From Osedax fenrisi (lineage: Eukaryota > Annelida > Polychaeta > Sabellida > Siboglinidae), in contig OZ025241.1 in assembly GCA_964019155.1 (NCBI GenBank), positions 91,238,723-91,302,722 on the forward strand: a stretch of 64,000 nucleotides of DNA, read 5' to 3'. How positions within the stretch are numbered: position 1 is the first letter of the stretch; the number at the start of each line of letters is the position of its first letter. A program made the translations under genes and the position numbers. The notes beneath the pieces were generated by a model. That model did not search any database, was not told the DNA's origin, and saw nothing but the letters and a program-made list of their open reading frames with translations. This document shows positions 1 through 25,225 of this stretch, piece by piece.

Positions 1-129
1 TCATAATTAGATTTAGTGTAAACAGGAAGTCAACTTAGATATAACATTATGTTATATATAGTTTATTCTTTTTTTCAGGAATTTATTATTCCAATTATAA
101 TTGTACTTTTTAGGACTTGTCAAAATAAT

Positions 130-215
130 AAAGGGTAATTGTCTCGATAAGCTCTGCTTCTACAATTACCCGGTTGTTAAAACCAAATCTGATAATAATA
201 ATAATAATAATAATA
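130..215 (+). repeat. Dispersed repeat with AAT tail, copy 1
   Basis: Contains GGGTAATTGTCTCGATAAGC, then a pairing arm CTTCTACAATTACCC and a tail AAATCTGATAATAATAAT. An inverted relative is at 46855-46945. The self-complementary GGGTAATTGT/ACAATTACCC arms form a hairpin just before the tail, typical of the 3' end of a short retroelement. It sits upstream of the first Mondo exon. Confidence 0.6.
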
Positions 216-726
216 ATGTGTGTATACTATATAGTGTATATAATTAAATATTGACATAGATGGGTAATCCTTACATAGTATCCATATGAATCTTATATGA
301 GCTTAAATATAATGTACTGTTCAGTGATCATAGTACAATAGTAACTATAGTACTATAGTAGTAGCCATATAATAGTGGTTTTATTGTATTTATAGTTTTT
401 ATACAATTAGATGGCATGAGAAAAATATAAATAATATAATTTATGAATTCTATCAAACATAAACATAAATATGATAAAATTCCCAGAATCTTTACAAATG
501 TTTGAATAATATTATTGAAATAAATATATAAGACTTGTATTATATTGTGAAAACTTTGTACTGAAAATTAAAAACAATAAAAGTAAATAAGTAAATAAAA
601 GTCGAATACCTATGAATTTATATGTAATTTAATATAATATACAACAAAAGCATGTAATGCATGTAATAATGTTAATAATAATGACTAATATCACAACATA
701 CACACATATATCTATGACTCACCTAG

Positions 727-13186
<12,460 letters not shown>

Positions 13187-13411
13187 CCCCGCTCCACCCC
13201 CTACGACCACCCCCGCCCCCCCGCAGCATTAACACACGGATAACGATAACGAAGCGATGACGATAAAAACTCTCGCATCACCTATTTAATATTATATAAT
13301 ACTCGCATAATAGAGTATAATATTAACGTTGTTGTTGTCGTCGTTGTTAGAATTATTTAATTTATCGAACGGTACGTGTATATATATATTATCACTTCAT
13401 GGATTATACAT

Positions 13412-13417
13412 TTTATT
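13412..13417 (-). terminator. Candidate polyadenylation signal of the convergent receptor gene
   Basis: TTTATT on + reads AATAAA on -, 316 bp past the minus-strand stop. If both this and the 13592 signal are used, the two 3' UTRs overlap by about 180 bp, making a sense/antisense pair. Confidence 0.3.
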
Positions 13418-13591
13418 CATTATCTCTCTCTCCGATTATCTAACAATGTATATAGAACAAACGGGCTTTCATTTGATGTTAGGAGGCAGTCACACACATC
13501 ATGTTTTGTACGCATACAAACGCGCATACACGCACACACTACCATTGTACGCATATATACATATATATAACAATTGTATATAGATAAACAC

Positions 13592-13597
13592 AATAAA
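13592..13597 (+). terminator. Candidate Mondo polyadenylation signal AATAAA
   Basis: AATAAA lies 406 bp past the Mondo stop codon and before the convergent gene's stop at 13733. Position and orientation fit, but AT-rich DNA gives many chance hits. Confidence 0.4.
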
Positions 13598-13732
13598 ATG
13601 AACTATATAAAAAGCGTCGTCTATTTACATTTTTAATGTCGAATATATTTATAATATTAAAAAAGTGTCCTATAAAAATAGTTTCATTATTGATGTTTTG
13701 CTATTGGAATTCTCCGGCAATCGCCCCGCGTT

Positions 13733-15399
13733 TCAGTAAAACGTTTTCGGGTGCGTGAACAGGTCGTAGCTTCTCCTATAGGTGTCGTAACTCCTGTCCA
13801 GAGAGAGATTCGGCGTCAACGCCACAGTACTCGTCGCTTCGCCTATTACGTAGGTCGACCTCGAAGCCCACAAGGTCGGCACCTCTGAGATCTGCTCCTT
13901 CCTGTGAGACGACCTCACGAAGTAGACGGCCGCTCCTCCGATTAACAGTAGCGTCGATAAACTCGCCGCAACGATAATAGACACGATCGTCGTGGATACG
14001 GAGGTCGACTCGGAGTGTAATGGTAGCGGGGGCGTGGCTCTTAAAGTGGGCGTGGTTTCGGTGATGTGGGCGGTACTTAGAGCTGTCGATGTAACCTTTA
14101 AGTTGGTACTGGTCTGTTTTGGTTTACTACTATGGGTTATGCGTTTAGCGGGTGTAGTAAGAGTGTCTGTAGTCGTTTTAGCAGTTGGTTCGAGATGATC
14201 GGGTATTTTAGAAGTTAATATTGAAACTTTTTTAGTTTTAAGAATAGCGGGTGTTTCGGTAGTTGCAGTAGATGTTTTAGTAGTTCTAATAGGAAGAGTA
14301 GTAGTAGTAATAGTAGTTGTAGTAGGAAGAGTAGTTGTAGTAGTAGTAGTAGTAGTAGTAGTAATAGTAATAGTAGTTGTAGTAGGAAGAGTAGTAGTAG
14401 TAATAGTAGTTGTAGTAGGAAGAGTAGATGTTTTTGTAGTAGTAATAGGAAGAGTAGATGTTTTAGTAGGAGTAGTATGTGCTTTTATAGTAGGTGCTCT
14501 TGTAGTAGTGCTAAGTACTTTTGTAGTTAATAAAGTGGTTGCAATGAGACTAGTTGGTTTTTCTGTAGTTGAAGTAGTAATATCAGTAGTTAATACAGGA
14601 ATAGTATAGGGTTCTTTAGTAGTAGTCTGTTTTGTAGCTAGTGTTGGTACTTCAATAGATTTAGTAGTTGTAGTAGCAGGTAATACAGTAGATGTAGTAG
14701 GTAATATAGTAATTGCATATAATATAGTAGTTGAACTAGGTAATATAGTAGTTGTAGTAAGTGATGTAGTAATTATATTAGGTGATATAGTAGTTGTAGT
14801 AGGTGATATAGTAGTTGTAGTAGTATGAAATTCACTAGTCATAAGCCCTTTGATAGTATAAGCAGTTATTTTGGCACTTGATTTAGGTCTCCTAATATAT
14901 GTAGTTGTGATAGTAGTAGGGAGGGTGGTGGTAGTAGGGGTTATGGTGGTAGTAGTAGGGATAATACTAGTTGTGGTAGTAGTAGGAATAATAGTAGTAG
15001 TAGTGGTAGGGATAGTAGTAATAGTAGGGGTAGTGATAATAGTAGTATTAGGGGTAGTGATAGTAGTGGTTTCAGTACCCGTAGTAGATGTTAGAGTGAG
15101 AACCCTACCACCACTACCACCAGTAGTACTAGTAGTGGTCAGCCTAGTATTGACCGCTCTGGTGGGGCTGAAGGCGGCAGACAGTACAGCAGTGGTTAGT
15201 CCAATGCTACGAAACTGTGTAGGTCTCGCTAGTCCTGCCACCAGGGCGATGCTGAGGTTAAAGGTCAACGAGTACGCTCGCACGGCGTTTGTGGACCAAC
15301 TCGACGCCAGCGCGTAGGAGGCACCGATAACTTCTAGCCCGTAGTACGGCGCGTGTTCCGCCGGTAAACTAGCCCAAAGTATGCAATCTTCGTCGTAAC
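13733..15399 (-). CDS. Receptor terminal exon: Thr-rich mucin stalk, membrane helix, tail
   Basis: One 1667-nt exon. After a short non-repetitive start (ILWASLPAEHAPYYGLEVIG) comes about 380 residues dominated by Thr with Pro/Ile, such as runs of TTTTT and ILPTT, expected to be densely O-glycosylated. The underlying DNA is an ACT/ACA trinucleotide repeat, the same class found in the introns. A membrane helix TIVSIIVAASLSTLLLIGGA follows, then a basic stop (RSSHRK) and a Tyr-containing tail (SYDTYRRSYDLF). A single in-frame stop is at 13733-13735. The acceptor at 15400-15401 was preferred; one at about 15430 would add ten residues in the same frame. Confidence 0.85.
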
Positions 15400-18300
15400 C
15401 TGTTTGGTGATAGAGATAGTGCGTAAACACTGTTCACATGAGCAATTATTTTGTGAAATTATCGTTTACCTCTGTAGTATTATATGTATGTATATATATA
15501 ACCAAACTAAAATATATACATACACATTTATATAAATATATGAATATGTGTAAATATTTATATATGTATATAATATATAAAAAAAAACTAATTACAAACA
15601 CATTACTATATATATTGATGACAAAAAAACTAAATAAATATGTTAATATATATATTTCTGTAGTGTATATATACAAATATCATATCAAATGTTTATTATT
15701 TGTTATAAATTTATTTGTATATTATAATTATAATCTATATATAGTATTTCGGTATTAAGAGCCAATATTCAGTAAATTATGGGGCTGAGCTTAATGTGTA
15801 TCGCGCATTGTTTTTAAAATCATTAATTGCCAAAACAATTATTCTCTGCATTCCTGCATAAATATACACAAATATTATAAATAGAAATATAAATATAACA
15901 GATTAATAAACTCTATTTTATATAAGTGACTATATGTGACTAAATGAGAGTTGAATATAACCACATTTCAATTTAATACGCATTACATTATCATAACTTG
16001 ATAAACATATTTCAATGTAACACATGTTATACGGATCCGACAGGTATTATCAGTGGAGTAGTAGTAGTAGTGGTGGTGGTGGTGGTGGCTAAAGCTGAAT
16101 TAGGGAGGAGTGTGAAGGGCATTGTACACTGCGCTATCGATCTGACTTATGATTCATCAGTGATGAAGCATCTCGCAATATCAATATGTGTAACATTAGA
16201 ATAACATATAATAGAAGGAAGGGGTAGGGTTAGAGGGAAAAGAGTGATCACTATATCGATATATTGGAAATATATACAGATCGAGATAGAATGTTGAAGT
16301 ACATATATGATATATTTAGACTATATATTATTTAATTATCTAAAAACAATATTAATTTAATTTGTTTTAAAATGGTGAAATGTGGAAACGAAAACTATAT
16401 TTTTGAGTTTGAAACAATGAAAAAAATAAAATTTCAAATGAAAATGAAAGATATAACTGATTACAATTTAGGTCAATAAATATATTCTATTTTATATATA
16501 AAATTACATTATAGAGAATTGTTTTAATACTATTATTTAAGTGTCTAAATAAACAATGAATTAGGGAGAATACCCGATCGTGGACCACCTAAGCTCAAAC
16601 ACGAATATCTTTTTAATATTTAATTTTTAACCAATTTTGTCATTGTATTATGTTAATATTATATTAATCTATCATATAAACCAAAGGTGGTCATACAAAA
16701 TATTATTTATTAAAAAGATATCAGGATTCATAATAAACTGCCATTATCCCAAAAGTTATCCGATCATGGACAATTTTAATATTATGCATATTTTGACGTT
16801 TTTACTTTGTATTTTATGTATGAATCGTAATGCAATATAATTAAAAAGGTTAAATATCATTTATTATTACTAGAAAAAATATACTATATAATATTACAAT
16901 AAAATGATAAAAAATCATGATATAATATAACATAAAAATAGTGATAACATATTATAATATGATTATTATAAATTGATGATATTAAAATAGTAAGAACAAT
17001 TATATGTTGTATAATTCTAATATTCAAAACATCAGCAAAGATTGTTCGACTTTGTAGTATCTTTTACATCAGTTTGTATTTCAACATGCCTATATGTTAC
17101 CTTATTTGGTTCATATATAGGAGCAATCAGTTATATATCTTGAAGTTCATACGATAATTCATCTACGAGACTAGGCAAATAAAACGATTGCGACCAACTA
17201 CATATACTCTTAAATCTGATTTGTAACTTCTCCTTTTTTGTCACAATTCGTGGATATGTAAATTAATAAATATCATATTTAATATGTATTAAATATCTAA
17301 TTAGTAAATAAATAAATATAGGCATATATACTATATATGATATTATATCATTGATATATAGTGATATATTAATGACAGGAATATATATATATATCATACA
17401 GTATGATTGATACTATATATTAATAATGAGGTGAAATTATGTTATGAAATCATTCACAACTGTTGGTCGGGTAATATTGTATGGTAATTAAATTTCAAAT
17501 ATATAAGTGAATATTATTTATTTTTAATTTTTATTTAATCTAATATCTAGTTTATTTATATATTATTATGTAAATATAAATAATAGTAATTAAAAGTATA
17601 AATTATATATAAATATATTAATTAGAAAAACCTTTGCATTTTTAAGGAAATTATCAAAAAACTATTATTTGAAATAATTATTTACTGATTAATTAAAAAA
17701 AAAATATTAAAATACTATAATAATAGAATATATAAATATCTTTGATTTATATATTTCAGATTATAAAAATATGATACCAATAAAAAGATATAGCCAATGG
17801 TCCACGATCGAGTAGGTCCACGATCGAGTAGGTCCACGATCGGGTATTTCAAATATTTTTAAAGATTCAAACATATAACACACGTGAAATCGTGTAGTTT
17901 GATTTTGTATGCAAAAAATAAACAGCGCCACCTACATAAGTTGAATGTTATCAGCGGCTTGGAGTAGGTTATAATTATGCTACGTAGAAAGAAATGTTAT
18001 ATCTGTTTGCTATTACACCAGGGGGTGCTGTCACTAACGAGAGAGTGTACACGCGTAAACGTGCGTGTGCAGTAGAGCGTAAAGTTTCCGCCCGGCCGTG
18101 TCTATCCACAACGAGGCTCCATTACGACCTTGAGACGAGGATACCTGCGGCAGCGCGACCTTGACTGTATCTCCGTTAGGTTTGTAACGTATCACGAGCT
18201 GGCTATCGCTACAGTACACGTACCCGCTACAGACAGGGGTAGCGTAGTTATATGTGGTAGGTATAGGGTATGTATGTGTGTGTGTGTATCATAACAATTT

Positions 18301-18804
18301 TGTATTTAATGTATTTAAGAATACATATTTTTATAAATTTATATTCGATACCCATACTCTATAATATTTAATTATTGAAATCACAAATATATATATTGAA
18401 TATAATACAAATAGCGGATACAAATGGACCCCTCAAGAAGTCATAGACTTATACTTGTTATAAATAACAGTGAGAGGCCCCGGACTATACAATACAAATA
18501 GTAACATTTTTTTCTTGTGTTTTGATTTATTGTTTATTAAGTTCTTGATAAACACAAGAGAAAAAAAAATACAAGAGAAAAAAAAACACAATAAGGATAA
18601 TACAAAAGATATATGGAATACATAAAAATACATAAGATATATGGGATACGTTACATTTCGATCTCCCTATGACTATCCTTAAAACTAAATTTCATTTATA
18701 TATCATGTATTTTAACTAAGTAAATATTAATAGTATAGTAATACATTATTCGCAGTCTGGTAAATATAATACTATATAGTTTGTATGAATGCATATACAA
18801 ATAC

Positions 18805-18835
<31 letters not shown>

Positions 18836-20155
18836 TGAAAAACTAATAGATATTTGTTGTTAATTATTTTAATTTTATAGCTACTAATTATATGTGAATT
18901 ATAGTCATACAAAGATAAACAATATAATATAAATATTATGAATGAAATAATATATAACCTACATAGAGTGTAATTATTCGTTTATTATGATTGACAAATA
19001 TTAACAAATAGTATTAGCATAATAAAATGTTATATTGTTATTAGTTTCATTTAATTTTAAGAATAATATTAATATTAATATAATCAGTACATTAACATTA
19101 AGTTTTATAATTTAATAATAAGTAATTTTTGAATAATTCATTCTAAGTATATATATATGGATAATATCCACTTGATACATTTTAATTATTCTTAAAATAT
19201 ATAAATCATTATAATTTAAATAATTCTAGTAACAAGTATATATTGAATTTTAAACTTGCATATTTTCCTATCGAACAATTCAAACATATTCTACTAATTA
19301 TACTGTTACAATCTACTTATCATATTTTATGGAGATTAACGTATGTAATTGTCTAATGTTGATATACTTACGTCTTATGATCTCTGACCACGTGTGTAGG
19401 ATTATCTAGGCCGGATATCAGGATGTCGTAGCGAAGGTCGCGGAGGCGTAACCTTGACAAACGTCCGGTCTCGAATTCTGTCATGTACAGTGCATTGGAA
19501 CCATCCTAGAGCATCAGAAGTCCATGTGTTATCAAAGTAATTGATCATAATGTATAATATATGCATTGTATTTGTATTATCTATACACTAATGTATTACA
19601 AATTAATATATATATGTCATATTATTTTAATTTATATTGAAACTTATTATTGTCCTATTAATAGTAATAAAAATGTAACTCTCTCGATATGCATTACTTT
19701 TAGAAGTACCCCGTCAATACCTAAATCTGGTAATAATAATAATAAATAATACATAATATATATTCCATCAATAATATGTATCTTATTTTCTTATCTTATC
19801 TTATCATATATATGTATACAACTTTTTCTATAAGTACTCCGTCAATACCTAAATCTGGTAATAATAATAATAAATAATAATAATATGTATCTTATCTTCT
19901 TATCTTATCTTATCATATACACATGTGTATAACATAGAATATTTAAATAGAATATAAACACGTTTTCGAATCGCTTTACATTATCATACACACACGAATG
20001 ATCATTAGATAGATTATATTCTAATGCTTCATTACTAGTTAACTCTACTCTTATCAAGGTAAACAAGTTGTCAAGGTTTAGTATTCACAAATTATGGCCT
20101 TATAATATAATACTAATATTATTCAATTGCAGTATATTACATAATAAATTATCAT

Positions 20156-20186
<31 letters not shown>

Positions 20187-23100
20187 TATAATAACTTTAC
20201 ATTACATAATACTACGCCATTACATAACAGCATACACGAAATAGCTAGCTAGAATTATATCACTAGTACAGCCACATTACAGCCACATTACAGCCACATT
20301 ACTGCCACATTACTGCCACATTACAGCCACATTACAGCCTCAGTACAGCCTACCATGTTACTGGATTACCTGCGAGAAGTCAGCCTGTGAGAAGAACAAA
20401 GCCTGCACCGTAGAGTTAACACTGTACACTAGGTGGCGGGTGTTGCCGTCCAGTTCTAGCCAGTAGATAGACTTGCTACGGAAGGGGTGGGGAGATGAGG
20501 GGTCAGCGAGGGATTTGCACAGTTATCGTAGTAGTATAAGAAACTATGTATTACCTAATACATAAAGTGTTAATATATAATATGCATTGTATAAATGTTT
20601 ACATATATAAATATAGAAAATGTATATTATAAATACATATTTATACGTGAACATTTGGATATATAGGACATATATCTCAATAATAGTAATACGTAGGTAT
20701 GTATAAGTAACGAAAGTAGACAATGAATACAGTTATGTAAGAAATACCTACACAAATTTCTATACATATATATCATATGCATATTAAAATAGTTATAAAG
20801 TAGTTTGATTTTAAAAATAAATATGAATAATCAACTAATTGAGTTTATCCGCGTGTATTATAGGTAATGGAGTAAATATAATCTAATAATTAAATATCAG
20901 AAATATTATAATGTAATCGAATTATAGACAAGTATATAATAAGTGTATATGGGGAATTTTTTAAATATATTAAAATTAAATTACCTCTTAATTGGATTCT
21001 AATTTAAATAATTAACTTTAAATAAGTAATTAATATTAAAACACATTCACCCTTTATTAATAATCAATCGTTATCTAACCTTACAGCACAACTGAAGTAA
21101 ATCGAATCAGAATTGTGATCGTAGGAAAGCGCCACGTAATTAGCTTTCATTTCGAATAACGAGGCTTTTGATTGGCTGCTCGAGATCGTGAAATCCGATT
21201 GGTTGATAGTGTTAACTATCACTTCGGTTATATCTGCTATCAATATGTAGTGGTATACGTCTGTAGTGTGGGTATTATGTTTCTTATTCATATGTATATA
21301 TGTGTGTGTGTGTGTGTGTATATGTATGAGTGTGTGTGTGTGTCTTTTATTATTATTATTATTTTATTAAGGGTTTCCTTAGTATAAGCTAAACATAGCT
21401 TCTGGGTATCGCTCTGATTATTATAGCTAATATTCGGTAAATAAATTCATTCATTCATTCAAGTGTATATATGTGTGTGTGTGTTTGTTTGTGTGTGTGT
21501 GAGTGTGTGTGTGTGTGCGTGTATGTGTGTGTGTGTATATGCATTAGTTGATAATGAATACATCATAATGTCAATATTAGACAACAATTACCAGTTATGC
21601 AATAGTTTACTTATACAACTATGCATTTAGCATAGTTCCTCAACACCTTATTCAACCTCCATACTTATAAAAACTATATCTATTTGATACTTCATTGATT
21701 GATAAATTATTTGTATATATATATTTTGTAATTAATTTAATTAACAAATATAATGTATTTTTATTATTATGATATTAATAAGATCTATATTTTATCTATT
21801 ATATATCTATTATTAAAATTTGCCACCACAAATAAATAGCCACTTCTTTTGCCTAATAATCAATTATTAGTAATAATTCACTAAATCATTCTCCCCTCGG
21901 ATATAAGAAGCACCAATAAGGACATAGGACATAGGAAGTATTTAGATCTTATCAATACTATCACTCAGTGAAATATGCTGAAATCTTATTAAAGGAGCAG
22001 TATTCATAATAAAATGTATACATGTTATAGTTATTGTTAACAAATATTTATATTTTATACTTTTGATTAATTATTTCAACTATGTATTTACTATTTAAAT
22101 AAATTATAATTTTTAAATTATAATTATAATCAATCAATATATTTAGGTAAAGGATTGGAATTATACAAATAGGTATTCGAAAATATAAACATAATTCGCA
22201 ATATTAAAAGAATTTGATTTATAGAAATTTAACTAGGTCAAGTAATAAAGATTGCGCGTAAATAGTGTAAACAAACTTACATGTATGAGATGTTATACAT
22301 TATTATGAATAAAACCGCTGATTAAGTTCTGTAGCGATGGATATTAATGATGGGTTAACCTTGACATCCTCCACCACTCGTCAACAGCGCCGGATGACCT
22401 TCAGTTTGACATTGACATACTGAATGTGCAGGATACTCCATCATACACCGATGTGGGCATGACAGGCAGTTGTCTGAGAATCAACGTGAACGTGAAATAT
22501 ACGTGCTTACATGAAATATACGTGATTAGTGAAATATACGTGATTGCATGAAATATACGTGATTATGTGAAATATATCCTAATTTTATATATATATATAT
22601 ATATATCGTACATGCGAAAGATTCAGTACTCATTAATCTATATATCAGTAGTACTTTGGCGATGAATTATGAAGCAAAACTCTACTTATATTTGTTTGAC
22701 TCGAGATTTAATGTATATACATTTATAAAAATAATAATAATAATAATGATAATAATAATAATCAGACTGGTTCATCGTAATACACGAGGGTGAACCCGGA
22801 TAGATATGTAAGTTCACTGAACTTATCAAATTATCTACCTGTCAGCAGTTACTAATAAATATGTAGGAACCATTAAGAGGTGTTTAAACACCGTTCACAG
22901 AACACAGCAACGATGCTGTAATAATCACATAAATAATACAGGATAGGGCAGGTTGTTACCGGCGATAAAGTGCGTGTTATTCTGAGTAAACTAAATATAA
23001 TCACGCTCGAATGACTATTAAGTAAATAGTTACGCGGGCGTGCATTAGAGCTATGCTCGTATCGCGATCAATGAACGGAACGCTAGTGGGTCGATTGCGT

Positions 23101-25135
23101 AATCTACTTCACGATATTACGTAATACAACATTACATAAGTTAATACGTGTATAGGTATGTTGTACAATATTACGTAAGTTGATGTATAGTGTACAACAT
23201 TACATAGGTTAATGTGTATAAGTCTATGATATATAAAATGGCGTAACGCGTGCATATGTATGTAGCAGAATTATATTATATTATTAACCTTGACCACGAC
23301 CTCGACCCGAATGAGTCACCCGTATTACGTAACGTAGACGGTGAAGGTCACTACTAGTAGAGGTCAGTGTCCGCAGATGTCGGGTGTTGTAGTTGTACCG
23401 ATAGCTAGTAGTAGCGGTCAGCAGTAACAGACTCTCACCGGATAGTGTGGCCATAGCAGTGAAGGTCAACTGAAGGTCATATAGTGATTGTTAACTGAAG
23501 GTCGTATGATGATTATTAACTGAAGGTCGTACGGTGATTGTTGATTATTATACATATATTTAACAGATTTAAGAATTATCATCAGGACTTTTAAACTAAT
23601 TAAGCGAAATTGTAAAATGGAATTTATATAATATATATATATAAATATGTAAATGAATGGATGAGTGCGCTAGTGTATACAGATCTACAGATGTCCTACG
23701 TTAGTGTGGAAGCTGATCCGAGAGCATCCCGAGTGACGAGTCACCTCATGTAGCCTGCCTTCGTCATCTAGCACCACTAGCTCCAGCAGTCTCCCTCGCA
23801 TCTCTACCATCTGATCGACGCCGAAGTCGCAGTCGGTAGCCGTGTAGGGGTCGGAGGTCAACGACGGTGACCTTGACGACATCGACGTCCGGGTTACCGT
23901 AAGGCGGCGGTTCCTTTTCTCTGTGAAGATTATGTCACTGAAAGTAGAGGCTTAGCGTTCATCGGTGACCGCAGTTAAATACATTAATTGGGCATACTAA
24001 TTACTATATACTATATAGTATATACTATATATATATATATAGTATATATAGTATATCGGGCGACAGCATAGAAAAGATATTGATCTTAATTTGAAGCCCT
24101 TTAGAGGAAATAATAATATAAATAATTATATATTTCGTACGAAAAAAAATGTACAATTTACAAAACTTCTAATAAATATTTATTATTATTATTATTATAT
24201 ACTAGAAGTGATGATTTTAAATATATATACCATGCGTACGAGAAACACTAATGTACGTCGGAAAGTGTTGAACGTCTGATTTGTAATATTAGTGGAAATG
24301 ATGTTGAACGTTATTGTTGTATTGTGTTATGGAATGTGAGTTGATTTTAAATTTTAAAATCATTTAAATTCATACTCGGTATATTTTATTGAACAAATAT
24401 ACCACCTAAAATTACAACACCCATTATGCAACTGATAATAGATTTCAATCGGGGTAGATGGTGAGCGGATGTTGTTTTATTAAAGAAAATGAATATAAAC
24501 AAATTGAATAATTATTATAACGTTACATTGAAATATATTTACCCTCTTTCGTAGTCGACAATCATGTTAATGGAGTCTGCTTCTACTATCTTTGCGATAG
24601 TCACTCGACTGAAGTCGTCCAATGAAATCGCTTCGATGACGTGTACGAGAATATGAGGAAGGGCGTAATAATGCTTCAACACGTACAGCCACCGATGATA
24701 GGGATCAATACCTATGTCTTTGTGCACGTGTGCACATTTGTTAATGGCATTAAAGGGGTTTCATACCAACTCGAACGCAATTATTAACTCTAATTATTAG
24801 AGGTTAAAGTTTAACTAAATTATTTAAATCTCCGTAAAAGAGGTTTTACACCTAATTATTAAAGTTAATAATTGCGTACAAGTTGGTGTGAAACCCCTTT
24901 TACAGATAAGCATTTATTTTATTTTAAATATTGGATTTAAATATTAGAGTTAATAATTGTATTCGAGTTGGTGTGAAACCCAGTTTACTCATATAAATAT
25001 AAGCATAAAACTATACATAATTATAAATAAGTTTACAAAATTAAATCTGTGATAATGATACAATTATACTTTATAAATATTAATTTATAATAAAGTAGTT
25101 TAATAAAATATAGATAGATCTATAAATAAATTATA

Positions 25136-25225
<90 letters not shown>

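Larger units (their letters stand above)
13187..13732. other. Convergent intergenic/3' UTR region
   Basis: 546 bp between the Mondo stop (+) and the receptor stop (-). AT-rich with short AC/TATA repeats. No other gene seen. Confidence 0.7.

Noticed and set aside
14871..15317. Plus-strand Val-rich open frame
   Set aside because: Antisense shadow of the receptor's Thr-rich exon.
21304..21345. Dense TG repeats as a possible regulatory Z-DNA element
   Set aside because: Short, interrupted and typical of this genome's abundant microsatellites; no specific support.
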